Of a DNA stretch of 64,000 nt, positions 25,427-33,652 are shown piece by piece. The position numbers were made by a program, and so were the translations under genes. Each line of letters begins with the position of its first letter. The first letter of the stretch is position 1. Origin of the DNA: Paenibacillus xylaniclasticus (GTDB lineage Bacteria > Bacillota > Bacilli > Paenibacillales > Paenibacillaceae); NCBI RefSeq assembly GCF_004001065.1, contig NZ_BIML01000003.1:62001-126000 (forward strand), read 5' to 3'. The notes below the pieces were generated by a model. The model saw only the letters and a program-made list of their open reading frames with translations. It searched no databases and had not been told where the DNA came from.

Positions 25427-25460
25427 AAAAAAAGACCTTGCTGCACATAGCAGAAAGGTC
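25427..25460 (-). terminator. Terminator after sigA
   Basis: On the minus strand GACCTT-T-CTGC, loop, GCAG-C-AAGGTC and seven T. It lies 9 bp past the sigA stop codon and ahead of the membrane protein gene. Confidence 0.9.
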
Positions 25461-25468
25461 CCGGGCCA

Positions 25469-26605
25469 TTACTCAAGAAAATCCTTCAATCGCTTGCTGC
25501 GGCTTGGATGTCTTAACTTGCGCAGCGCTTTAGCTTCAATCTGGCGAATCCGTTCACGTGTAACGCCGAACACTTTGCCAACCTCCTCCAGCGTGCGAGT
25601 CCGACCGTCATCCAAACCGAAACGAAGACGAAGCACGTTCTCTTCCCGCTCCGTCAATGTATCCAGCACGTCCTCCAGCTGTTCCTTCAGCAGTTCGTAC
25701 GCAGCAGCATCGGCTGGCGCGAGCGCTTCCTGATCCTCAATGAAATCACCCAAATGCGAGTCGTCTTCCTCGCCGATCGGAGTCTCGAGCGAAACCGGCT
25801 CTTGCGCGATCTTCATAATCTCTCTCACTTTATCGGTGCTGAGCTCCATCTCTGCCGCAATTTCTTCTGGCGTCGGTTCGCGTCCAAGCTCTTGCAGCAG
25901 TTGACGGGACACGCGAATGAGCTTGTTAATCGTCTCGACCATATGAACCGGTATACGGATCGTACGCGCTTGGTCTGCGATTGCCCGCGTAATCGCTTGG
26001 CGAATCCACCATGTAGCATACGTACTAAATTTGTACCCTTTCGTGTGGTCGAATTTCTCAACCGCCTTAATCAGACCCATATTTCCTTCTTGGATGAGAT
26101 CGAGGAACAGCATTCCGCGTCCCACATACCGCTTGGCGATACTAACTACAAGACGCAGATTCGCTTCCGCGAGCCGGCGCTTTGCTTCCTCATCGCCCTT
26201 CTCAATCCGCTTGGCGAGCTCTACCTCATCATCAGCCGACAAGAGCGGTACTCTTCCGATCTCTTTCAGGTACATCCGTACCGGATCGTTAATTTTAATA
26301 CCTGGCGGAAGCGCCAAGTCGTCGTCGAAGTTAAATTCATCGTGCTCGTGATCCCGTTCACGGTCATGATCATCCCGACTCATTGGAGAATCATCATCGT
26401 TCTCATTAACTACTTCGATTCCCAAATCGTCAAGCTGCTCGAAAAACTCATCAATCTGTTCCGGATCCTGATCGAACGGTGCCAGCTTCTCCATTATCTC
26501 TTTGTAGGTTAAGGAGGATCTTTTCTTACCGTGCTCAATAAGTTGATCCTTGATGAGCTCTAGCTTCTGCTCCGTTTCTAGTTCAGTATGTTGATCATTC
26601 GCCAT
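25469..26605 (-). CDS. sigA: Housekeeping sigma factor SigA (RpoD)
   Basis: The primary sigma subunit of RNA polymerase. The 378-residue protein has region 1.1 (about 1-80, acidic), region 1.2 with [11 protein letters not shown] (near 106), and region 2 with [32 protein letters not shown] and the -10 recognition helix [14 protein letters not shown]. Region 3 follows, then region 4 with the -35 recognition helix [20 protein letters not shown] near the end. Length is close to the 371 residues of Bacillus subtilis SigA. It begins 18 bp after dnaG, behind GGAGGGAG, and is ended by a strong terminator. The acidic tract [10 protein letters not shown] before region 1.2 is a little longer than usual. 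Confidence 0.98.
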   Translation of the reverse strand: MANDQHTELETEQKLELIKDQLIEHGKKRSSLTYKEIMEKLAPFDQDPEQIDEFFEQLDDLGIEVVNENDDDSPMSRDDHDRERDHEHDEFNFDDDLALPPGIKINDPVRMYLKEIGRVPLLSADDEVELAKRIEKGDEEAKRRLAEANLRLVVSIAKRYVGRGMLFLDLIQEGNMGLIKAVEKFDHTKGYKFSTYATWWIRQAITRAIADQARTIRIPVHMVETINKLIRVSRQLLQELGREPTPEEIAAEMELSTDKVREIMKIAQEPVSLETPIGEEDDSHLGDFIEDQEALAPADAAAYELLKEQLEDVLDTLTEREENVLRLRFGLDDGRTRTLEEVGKVFGVTRERIRQIEAKALRKLRHPSRSKRLKDFLE

Positions 26606-26623
26606 ATTACGACTCCCTCCTCC

Positions 26624-28474
26624 CTAGAAACGATCGTCCTGCCGTCCTTTCAGCTGTCTCTCTAGGGCTATAATCTCACTTGCAATTTGCACAGCCTGCG
26701 CAATGTCTCCGGATCGCTCCGCCCGCACTAACTGTTCCTTCTTCTGTTCGAGCTCGCGTATGCGAGGCATCTTACGAATTTCCCGGATGAAATCGTCGAG
26801 CAGCTGCTCGTTGAATGGGAAGTCGCCGTCCATTAACAGAATCGAAGCGGCCGTCCGCTCAAGACGATCGTCTTGAAGCGTGGAGATGAACCGTTTGACA
26901 TCAGGATCATGACCTTGCGCATAGAATGCATATAAATAAGCAGCAAGAGCTGCGTGATCCTCTACATTGAAAGCATCTCCCAGCCGGTCGTGCACCTTAC
27001 GTGCCATTTCGGCATCGCGCATCATAACCGACAGTAGCTTGCGTTCCGCTTGTTGATAAGCAGGCAGCAGTACCGGCGGACCAGCAGACGAAGGACGCTT
27101 TTCATTCCTACCATTATTCCACGAAAAACCGTTATTATCCCTTGGGCTATGCAAATTTTGCATCGACTGGCGCGCGGTATATACATCCTGCTTGAGCGAT
27201 TCGACTGAAATGCCAAGCTCCCTTGACAGCTCCTGCATGTACACCTCACGCTCGGTAGCGGACTCAAGCTCCGCAATTATTTTGGCCGCCTCGATCAAAT
27301 ATTTGCGTCGCCCCTCATCTTCTTCTAGCATATGGTTTTTTCGCAAATATATAAGCTTAAATTTCACGGCTGATACGGGATGGTCCATTACATCACGCAA
27401 AAACGCGTCGGGGCCATACGCCTCGATCGCCTCGTCCGGGTCCATGCCGCCTGGCAGCATCGCTACACTGACCGTCAAGCCAGCCCTCTCGAGCATCGGA
27501 ATCGCCTTCATCGCAGCCGCTTTACCGGCATTGTCGCCATCATAGCATATGACGATCTCATCAGCTGATCGGCTTAAGATCGCGGCATGCTCATCCGTTA
27601 GAGCGGTTCCCATCGTCGCAACGCCGTTGCGGACTCCTGCGTTCCACGATTTAATAACGTCCATGTAGCCTTCGAACAGGACGACCTTTCTTCGCTTGCG
27701 AATATCAGGCCGTGCATGATTGAAATTGTACAATGTCCGACTTTTCGTAAAAAGTGGAGATTCAGGCGAGTTCAAATATTTCGGCTGCCCGTCACCCATT
27801 ATCCGTCCGGCAAAAGCGATCACTTTACCTTCCCGGTTCCAGATTGGAAACATAACACGTCCTCTGAACCGATCGACATAGCCGGTGCCATCCTGCTTCG
27901 CAGATAACAAGCCGGCCTTCTCCATAAGCGCGAGCGGAAACTTACGTGCCTCGAGAAACCGGGCTAGCGTATCCCAAGATTCAGGTGCATATCCTATCGA
28001 GAATTGATCGATTAGCTTGTCCGACATACCACGTCCACGCAAGTAAGCGAGTGCGGATTGACCCTGCGGCGTGTTCATAAGCAAATAATGATACAGCTTT
28101 GCAGCCAGTTCATGTGCCTCAATCTGCCGGTCTCGATCCGGATTTGCCGGCGGGCCGAAGACAGCACTGTCTGCCCAAGTAACCGGAATTCCGGCTTCTT
28201 CAGCTAGAATACGCACCGCTTCCGGAAAGGAATACCCCTCAATCTCCGCAATGAATCGAATAACGTTACCGCTCTTGCCGCATCCGTAGCAGTGAAATAT
28301 TTGGAGCTCTGGCGTAACCGTAAAGGATGGCGTTCGTTCCGAGTGGAACGGACACAAGCCCTTCATATATTTCCCGTTTTTGGTGAGATGAACGTACTTC
28401 CCGACCGTCTCCACGATGTCATGCGCATTGCGTACCGCTTCAATGGCGGACTCCGGAATTTTACCGTATGCCAC
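26624..28474 (-). CDS. dnaG: DNA primase DnaG
   Basis: Makes RNA primers at the replication fork, working with the DnaB/DnaC helicase. The protein of about 616 residues has the CHC2 zinc finger (CPFH and HCYGCG, cysteines near 41, 62, 65), the TOPRIM core with VLFEGYMDVI (near 258) and ICYDGDNAGKAAAM (near 300), and a C-terminal helicase-binding domain. I prefer GTG 28474, which is five bases from AAAAGGTGA and gives the start MAYGKIPESAI usual in the family; GTG 28483 and 28498 are alternatives. It is between yqxD and sigA in the classical dnaG-sigA order. Confidence 0.96.
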   Translation of the reverse strand: MAYGKIPESAIEAVRNAHDIVETVGKYVHLTKNGKYMKGLCPFHSERTPSFTVTPELQIFHCYGCGKSGNVIRFIAEIEGYSFPEAVRILAEEAGIPVTWADSAVFGPPANPDRDRQIEAHELAAKLYHYLLMNTPQGQSALAYLRGRGMSDKLIDQFSIGYAPESWDTLARFLEARKFPLALMEKAGLLSAKQDGTGYVDRFRGRVMFPIWNREGKVIAFAGRIMGDGQPKYLNSPESPLFTKSRTLYNFNHARPDIRKRRKVVLFEGYMDVIKSWNAGVRNGVATMGTALTDEHAAILSRSADEIVICYDGDNAGKAAAMKAIPMLERAGLTVSVAMLPGGMDPDEAIEAYGPDAFLRDVMDHPVSAVKFKLIYLRKNHMLEEDEGRRKYLIEAAKIIAELESATEREVYMQELSRELGISVESLKQDVYTARQSMQNLHSPRDNNGFSWNNGRNEKRPSSAGPPVLLPAYQQAERKLLSVMMRDAEMARKVHDRLGDAFNVEDHAALAAYLYAFYAQGHDPDVKRFISTLQDDRLERTAASILLMDGDFPFNEQLLDDFIREIRKMPRIRELEQKKEQLVRAERSGDIAQAVQIASEIIALERQLKGRQDDRF

Positions 28475-28512
28475 ATTACTCACCTTTTCCTCTTGCACCT
28501 AAATACTATTCG

Positions 28513-29010
28513 CTAATGTTGACAAAACTCCTGCCTCTGACTCAAAAGTTTTGTCAGTTTTTGCTGAAATCGAAGTCTGTCTTCATCCGTTAGCGCTCGC
28601 GGGCCCTTCGACCTTCCGCCAGCTCTGCGCCTCTTGGCCGATTCATGACGACGTTCAAGCAAATAGCCGATTTCCTCCTCGACAATCTGTTCACCACGCG
28701 TTGACAGTACAATACCACCCTTCGCCAGTACAAGGGACGCTAAGCCTAAGTCTTGCGTGACTACGATATGGCCCTTGCGAACCCGATTGACGATATATAG
28801 ATCGACTGAATCGCTGCCCCGGTCCACTTGCACGACGCTGACGCCGTCTGACGGCTCCAGCCGATGGTCATAGGACGATACCATTAGCACCGGGACACCG
28901 AACGGTGCTGCGGCGGCTACAATTTCTTGTTTAACCGGACAAGCGTCGCCGTCAACGATGATAGCAGTGTCTGGCGGTGCGTTGCTATCGGATTGAAGCA
29001 GCATAGACAT
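28513..29010 (-). CDS. yqxD: YaiI/YqxD family protein (DUF188)
   Basis: A small soluble protein of about 165 residues with the family sequence IIVDGDACPVKQEI (near 17-30) and VSSYDHR, VDRGSDSVDLYIVNRVRKGHIVVTQDLGLASLVLAKGG. The aspartates in VDGDACP and TQDLGLA suggest a PIN-like fold with metal binding; the biochemical activity is not established. The C-terminal third is basic and arginine-rich (ESAKRRRAGGRSKGPR). Several starts lie close together (29016 GTG, 29013, 29010 and 29004 ATG) behind a weak GGTGAT element, so the exact start is uncertain. It lies between ppsR and dnaG as in Bacillus. Confidence 0.88.
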   Translation of the reverse strand: MSMLLQSDSNAPPDTAIIVDGDACPVKQEIVAAAAPFGVPVLMVSSYDHRLEPSDGVSVVQVDRGSDSVDLYIVNRVRKGHIVVTQDLGLASLVLAKGGIVLSTRGEQIVEEEIGYLLERRHESAKRRRAGGRSKGPRALTDEDRLRFQQKLTKLLSQRQEFCQH

Positions 29011-29084
29011 CATCACCGTTCATTTCATAATGAAATTACCGTACTATTATATACGGCGCCGCTTCATAAAATCCTGCCTACCGC

Positions 29085-29894
29085 TTAGGACTGAAGTCGA
29101 ATATGCTCCATTATGATGCTTGCCGTCTCTTCAACAGCACGGAAAGACACATCAATCACGGTGCAGCCCAGCTTCTCCATGACCGCCTCGGCATATGCGA
29201 GCTCATGTTCGATTCTAGACGTCGTCGCATATACAGCACTATCCGGTAGTCCGAGCGCCTTAAGTCGTTCTTTGCGAATAATATTTAGATAAGGAACACC
29301 GATCGTTAGACCGATGATCTTTTCTTTGCGGACGTGAAACAGCTCATCGGGCGGTTTCAGTTCCGGCACGAGCGGGACATTCGCTACTTTATATTTCTTA
29401 TGAGCGAGATACATAGATAGCGGCGTTTTGGAAGTCCGCGAGACACCGACAAGCACGATATCCGCTTTTAGTACGCCAGTTGAATCACGCGCATCATCAT
29501 ACTTGACAGCAAACTCTACCGCATCGACTTTTCGAAAATAGTCTGCATCGAGCACATGGTTCAAGCCCGGCTCCTGCCGGGCAGACTTTCCTGTCTGTCG
29601 TTCGAAGCTCGTCACGAGCTGACCAAGCAGATCGATGCATTCCACTTCAAACTTTCGCCCCAATCTTAAAAGCTCATCGCGTAATGACGGGATTACGAGT
29701 GTAAACAGGATGATGCCGCCCGTGTGTTTGGCTCGAAGCACCACCCGCTCCAACGCCGATACATCTTGAATGAATGGCGCTCTGCGAATGTCGGCCACAA
29801 TCGGATGGAATTGAGCCGCCGCGGCTCTAACGACAAACTCGCCCGTCTCGCCTGCCGAGTCGGAAACAACATATACAATGAGGTTTCGTTCCAT
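29085..29894 (-). CDS. ppsR: Pyruvate, phosphate dikinase regulatory protein (bifunctional kinase/phosphorylase)
   Basis: A 269-residue member of the PSRP (DUF299, YqfL) family, which inactivates pyruvate phosphate dikinase or PEP synthase by ADP-dependent phosphorylation and reactivates it by phosphorolysis. Seen: YVVSDSAGETGE at the N-terminus (8-19), the P-loop-like GVSRTSKTPLSMYLA (near 149-163), and the family element GLTIGVPYLNIIRKER. The target dikinase is not in the window. It starts behind AGGAGGAGC and begins the ppsR-yqxD-dnaG-sigA run. In Bacillus subtilis the regulator gene ccpN precedes it; here a 424-bp non-coding gap with a dyad-flanked promoter takes that place. Confidence 0.93.
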   Translation of the reverse strand: MERNLIVYVVSDSAGETGEFVVRAAAAQFHPIVADIRRAPFIQDVSALERVVLRAKHTGGIILFTLVIPSLRDELLRLGRKFEVECIDLLGQLVTSFERQTGKSARQEPGLNHVLDADYFRKVDAVEFAVKYDDARDSTGVLKADIVLVGVSRTSKTPLSMYLAHKKYKVANVPLVPELKPPDELFHVRKEKIIGLTIGVPYLNIIRKERLKALGLPDSAVYATTSRIEHELAYAEAVMEKLGCTVIDVSFRAVEETASIIMEHIRLQS

Positions 29895-29960
29895 TTGGGC
29901 TCCTCCTGTTACTTGTTATATGAGCTCCGCTTAGGTACTAATTCCGTAAATCTAACGATC

Positions 29961-29989
29961 GTTATGGTCAGCGTTCACATCACTGCCAA
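29961..29989 (-). promoter_or_regulatory. Putative sigma-A promoter for the ppsR-yqxD-dnaG-sigA unit
   Basis: On the minus strand TTGGCA (29984-29989), 17 bp, then CATAAC (29961-29966). The start of transcription would be about 60 bp before the ppsR ATG. The -35 match is good and the -10 moderate. The two arms of an 11-bp dyad lie on either side of the -35 box. Confidence 0.5.
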
Positions 29990-30013
29990 ACATACAGTTG
30001 TCGAACGCTGACC
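29966..30013. repeat. 11-bp interrupted dyad around the ppsR promoter (operator candidate)
   Basis: GGTCAGCGTTC (29966-29976) and GAACGCTGACC (30003-30013) are perfect inverted repeats, 26 bp apart, with centres 37 bp apart. One arm fills the -10/-35 spacer next to the -10 box, the other lies just upstream of the -35. Since both are upstream of the predicted start, DNA-level binding of a dimeric regulator is more likely than an RNA hairpin. Confidence 0.6.
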
Positions 30014-30048
30014 TCGTGACGGGATATACGAACGTCCCTCACAGTACG

Positions 30049-30081
30049 ATAGAATGCAGCATAAAGACTGCATAGAATGCA
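30049..30081. repeat. 10-bp direct repeat upstream of ppsR
   Basis: ATAGAATGCA occurs at 30049-30058 and again at 30072-30081, 23 bp apart from start to start. Two direct copies at about two helical turns may be regulator sites, but could be chance. Confidence 0.4.
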
Positions 30082-30318
30082 ATTACACCAGCGCTCGAAT
30101 ACGGGATTGGGCATAATTCCTGGACAAAGTACAGCTAATGAGCAGCGATTAATCGATAAAGCGAATGCTTACGCCGCAATCGCTGCATTTCATACCGTAG
30201 CTTTAGCCTTCGATTCAGTCAGCACTCAAATTACTGCAAACCATGCAAGAATCGAACTCAGACCTGTCGCGACATGAGATACGACTAGATCAGCTTTATA
30301 TCACTCTCACGTTTCGAT

Positions 30319-32400
30319 TTACCATACCAGCTTGCTAAAGTCAGCGAGCTTGACGATATCGGCTGAGATGGAAGCAAGCGTAGCCAGACGGTTGCGGCGT
30401 ACGTCGTCCTGCTGAGCCATAACCATAACAGAATCAAAGTATGTCGTAATCGGTGCCTTAAGCTGCGACAACTGAGCCAATGCGCTTGCAACGTCACCGC
30501 TATTGAAAAGCTCGACATATCGTTCATGAGCCGACTTCCATGCGTCGTACAGCGCTGCTTCAGCAGGCTCTGCGAACAACGCTGGATCGACCTGTGCCGA
30601 TTCTGCTTTCGCAGCCAGGTTGTTAACACGGTTGAAGGCATCGACAACAAGTTTAAATTCTTCCTTCTCGTTGCCTGCGGCATTCGCCACGATAACGGAA
30701 GCGCGCTCAACCGTCAGCTTCAGGTCATCGAAGCCGCCTGCCATAACTGCATCTACAACGTCGTAACGAACGCCTTGCTCCGTCAGCACGTTCTTCACAC
30801 GGAGCGCGAAGAAGTCGTATAGATCTTTACGGATTTCTTCTACAGAACGTTTCACTCCCCGCTGCTCATGAACAGCGATCGCGATATCGAACAGATCACC
30901 GAGCGGGATTGGCAAGCTTTGCGCCAGAATCGTCTGCACGATACCAGCCGCTTGACGACGAAGCGCATAAGGGTCCTGTGAGCCTGTTGGGATAATGCCA
31001 ATTGAGAAGCAGCCGACGATCGTATCGATTTTGTCTGCCAAGCTTACGATTGCACCAGGAAGCGATGCTGGGGCAAGATCTCCCGAGAAGCGCGGCTGAT
31101 AATGCTCATTGATCGCTCTGGCTACCGCGTCGCGCTCGCCTGCTTTACGCGCGTAATCCTCGCCCATAATCCCTTGCAGCTCAGGGAACTCGTATACCAT
31201 CTGTGTAACGAGGTCGAACTTGCTAATGTCGGCCGCACGGCTAATATCAGCAGCAGCCGAAGCATCAGCCTTCACTTGAACAGCCAGCTTATCCGCGATG
31301 GCGCGAATACGGCGAACCTTATCCGCTACAGTTCCAAGCTCTTCATGGTAGACAATCGTTTCGAGCTTCGCAAGCGCATCGGCGATCGCCAGCTTCTGAT
31401 CCTCGGCGTAGAAAAACTTCGCGTCGGACAGACGTGCGCGCAGCACCTTCTCATTGCCTTTGGCAACGATATCAAGCGACGTCTTGTCGCCGTTACGCAC
31501 CGTGACGAAGAATGGAAGCAGCTTCCCTTCTTTATCCAGTACCGGGAAGTAACGTTGATGCTCACGCATCGAAGTTATCAGCACCTCCTGCGGAATATGC
31601 AGGAATGATGGATCGAACGTACCAAACAGCACGTTAGGCGTCTCCACGAGGAACAATACTTCCTCTAGCAAATCCTCCTTGACGGCGATATCCCAGCCTT
31701 TCTCTTGCGCGAGCGCTTCAATCTGACGGACGATTTCCGCTTCACGTTCCGCAATATCGGCAATAACATGCTGCTCACGCAATGCTTCGACATACGCAGC
31801 AGGGCTTGTGATCGTCGTCTCTGATCCGAGGAAGCGGTGGCCGCGCGTTACATTACCGCTTACTACACCTGCGATTTCAAGCGGAACAATATCTGTGCCG
31901 AATAAAGCAACGAGCCATTTGATCGGACGAACAAACTTCAGATCGTAACTGCCCCAGCGCATGTTTTTCGGGAATGTCATGCTGTGAACGATAGAGGACA
32001 GACCTTCCGACAGAACAGATGCTGTCTCGACCCCTACACTGCTTTTGTTACCGTACACATATTCCACACCGGCAAGCTCTTTGAAATAGAGCTGCTCCGG
32101 CTCAATGCCTTGGCTCTTGGCAAAGCCAAGCGCAGCTTTGCTCCAGGCGCCGGATGCATCCTGCGCAATTTTGCGCGATGGACCCTTAACCTCCTCGTTC
32201 ACATCCGATTGCTTCTCAGCGACAGAGCGAACGAGCACAGCCAGACGACGGGGAGTAGCATAAGCCTCGACTTCACCATGCACAATGCGGGAATCATCGA
32301 GCCATTTCTCCATTTTATCCTTCAACTGGTTAACAGCGCCGCGAACGAAACGTGCAGGCACTTCCTCCAGACCGATCTCGAACAACAGATCTTTAGCCAT
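30319..32400 (-). CDS. glyS: Glycyl-tRNA synthetase beta subunit
   Basis: The large subunit of the heterotetrameric bacterial glycyl-tRNA synthetase, which binds tRNA and supports catalysis by the alpha subunit. The 693-residue protein starts with DLLFEIGLEEVPARFVRGA (4-22), contains KNMRWGSYDLKFVRPIKWL (near 145) and the HD-like part VYEFPELQGIMGEDYARKAGE (near 400), and ends in a DALR-like anticodon-binding domain. The glyQ stop and glyS start overlap as TAATG, so translation is coupled and subunits are made together. Length is normal. Confidence 0.97.
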   Translation of the reverse strand: MAKDLLFEIGLEEVPARFVRGAVNQLKDKMEKWLDDSRIVHGEVEAYATPRRLAVLVRSVAEKQSDVNEEVKGPSRKIAQDASGAWSKAALGFAKSQGIEPEQLYFKELAGVEYVYGNKSSVGVETASVLSEGLSSIVHSMTFPKNMRWGSYDLKFVRPIKWLVALFGTDIVPLEIAGVVSGNVTRGHRFLGSETTITSPAAYVEALREQHVIADIAEREAEIVRQIEALAQEKGWDIAVKEDLLEEVLFLVETPNVLFGTFDPSFLHIPQEVLITSMREHQRYFPVLDKEGKLLPFFVTVRNGDKTSLDIVAKGNEKVLRARLSDAKFFYAEDQKLAIADALAKLETIVYHEELGTVADKVRRIRAIADKLAVQVKADASAAADISRAADISKFDLVTQMVYEFPELQGIMGEDYARKAGERDAVARAINEHYQPRFSGDLAPASLPGAIVSLADKIDTIVGCFSIGIIPTGSQDPYALRRQAAGIVQTILAQSLPIPLGDLFDIAIAVHEQRGVKRSVEEIRKDLYDFFALRVKNVLTEQGVRYDVVDAVMAGGFDDLKLTVERASVIVANAAGNEKEEFKLVVDAFNRVNNLAAKAESAQVDPALFAEPAEAALYDAWKSAHERYVELFNSGDVASALAQLSQLKAPITTYFDSVMVMAQQDDVRRNRLATLASISADIVKLADFSKLVW

Positions 32401-33287
32401 TAGCGCTCATCTCCTTTCTTCAGCAGCGGGAATCCAAGCCGTTCGCGCTCCTCCAAGTAAGTTGCCGCACAAGCGCGGGCAAGGTTGCGGACACGCATAA
32501 TGTAGCCTGTTCGTTCTGTCACGCTAATGGCGCCGCGTGCATCAAGCAGGTTGAACGCATGCGAGCATTTCAGCGCATAGTCATAAGCCGGGAATACCAG
32601 ATGGTTGTCCAGCGAACGCTTCGATTCTTCTTCATACATATTGAACAGCTTGAACAGCATAGCGCTATCGGACGTTTCAAACGTATATTTGGAATGCTCG
32701 TACTCCGGCTGTAAGAATACGTCGCCATATTTCACATCGCCTACCCACTCAAGCTCGAACACATTTTCTTTCTCTTGAATATATGAAGCAAGACGCTCCA
32801 TACCGTACGTAATTTCGACCGCAACCGGATTCATATCGATGCCGCCGACTTGCTGGAAGTAGGTGAACTGTGTAATCTCCATACCGTCAAGCCATACTTC
32901 CCAGCCTAGCCCCCAGGCGCCGAGACCTGGATGCTCCCAGTTATCCTCAACGAACCTGATGTCATGGTGCGCAGGATCGATACCAAGACGCTTCAGACTC
33001 TCCAAATACAGCTCCTGGATATTGTCCGGCGACGGCTTCATAATGACTTGGAATTGGTGATGCTGATACAGACGGTTCGGATTTTCTCCATAACGGCCGT
33101 CCGCTGGACGACGCGATGGCTCTACGTATGCGACATTCCATGGCTCCGGACCGATTACACGGAGGAACGTCATCGGGTTTAGCGTACCTGCGCCCTTCTC
33201 TACGTCGTACGGCTGCACAAGAATGCAATTTTGCTCTGCCCAAAACTGCTGCAGCGTCAAAATCATGTTCTGAAAATTCATGCTCAT
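32400..33287 (-). CDS. glyQ: Glycyl-tRNA synthetase alpha subunit
   Basis: The catalytic subunit of heterotetrameric glycyl-tRNA synthetase. The 295-residue protein has [34 protein letters not shown] at the start, then the class II motif-like [31 protein letters not shown] (near 57-87) and [21 protein letters not shown]. It begins behind GGAGAAGAG and is controlled by the T-box leader directly upstream, so synthesis responds to uncharged tRNA-Gly. Confidence 0.97.
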   Translation of the reverse strand: MSMNFQNMILTLQQFWAEQNCILVQPYDVEKGAGTLNPMTFLRVIGPEPWNVAYVEPSRRPADGRYGENPNRLYQHHQFQVIMKPSPDNIQELYLESLKRLGIDPAHHDIRFVEDNWEHPGLGAWGLGWEVWLDGMEITQFTYFQQVGGIDMNPVAVEITYGMERLASYIQEKENVFELEWVGDVKYGDVFLQPEYEHSKYTFETSDSAMLFKLFNMYEEESKRSLDNHLVFPAYDYALKCSHAFNLLDARGAISVTERTGYIMRVRNLARACAATYLEERERLGFPLLKKGDER

Positions 33288-33359
33288 GTGCTCTTCTCCT
33301 TCATCAATAGTTATCGTTTCAAGGCGTTCAAGCTGCGGGCAACAGTCTTATAACATAAC

Positions 33360-33617
33360 AAAAAGCTCCCGTCCCCACGCCTGATTGACAGACGTAGGGA
33401 CGAGAGCACTACTCCCGCGGTTCCACCCTACTTGACCTCGCGAGCATACCAGCCTTCCGCTAGCAGTCGCTTAGCCCTCTTTTCTAATGCGTTAACGCAC
33501 TCCGAAATGCCTTTCACCGAATGGTCCGTCCGGGCTTGCACTGTCCCCGAATCGCTATGCGGCCGACCGCTTCCGGCTACTCTTTCCATCATCGCACGCC
33601 TGTTCCTTTATTCGCCT
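33360..33617 (-). promoter_or_regulatory. T-box riboswitch leader of glyQS
   Basis: On the minus strand the leader runs from the promoter to about 73 bp before glyQ. It contains the T-box sequence AGGGTGGAACCGCGG (33415-33429), which forms the antiterminator and pairs with the acceptor end of uncharged tRNA. It is followed by a competing terminator: a 15-bp stem with two G-U pairs (33365-33379 with 33393-33407) and a T-run at 33360-33364. Upstream, GATGATGGAAAGAGTAGC is typical of stem I. A GGC at 33509-33511, in the AAAGGCAT context, is my candidate glycine specifier codon. Uncharged tRNA-Gly should allow read-through into glyQ-glyS. Confidence 0.93.
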
Positions 33618-33623
33618 TGGATT

Positions 33624-33652
33624 ATAGTATTCGTTTTCGACGCCGTTGTCAA
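33624..33652 (-). promoter_or_regulatory. Sigma-A promoter of the glyQS T-box transcript
   Basis: On the minus strand TTGACA (33647-33652), 17 bp, TACTAT (33624-33629). The TGA inside the -35 box is the stop codon of the upstream MATE gene. Confidence 0.88.

Larger units (their letters stand above)
29895..30318. other. 424-bp intergenic region between glyS and ppsR
   Basis: No convincing gene is present on either strand. The plus-strand frame 30077-30277 has no ribosome binding site and no family-like sequence. The minus strand shows two short out-of-frame pieces (ATG at 30193, MKCSDCG, and a later cysteine-rich stretch) that could be chance or a decayed zinc-ribbon gene. The region holds a promoter near ppsR, an 11-bp dyad around its -35 box, and a 10-bp direct repeat further up. 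No terminator is seen after glyS. Confidence 0.6.

Noticed and set aside
30235-30275. tRNA-like GTTCGATTC on the minus strand
   Set aside because: The flanking bases cannot form a T-arm stem, and no acceptor or anticodon arm is found around it.
30077-30277. 66-codon plus-strand ORF in the glyS-ppsR gap
   Set aside because: No ribosome binding site, composition not like neighbouring genes, and it overlaps repeats that look regulatory.
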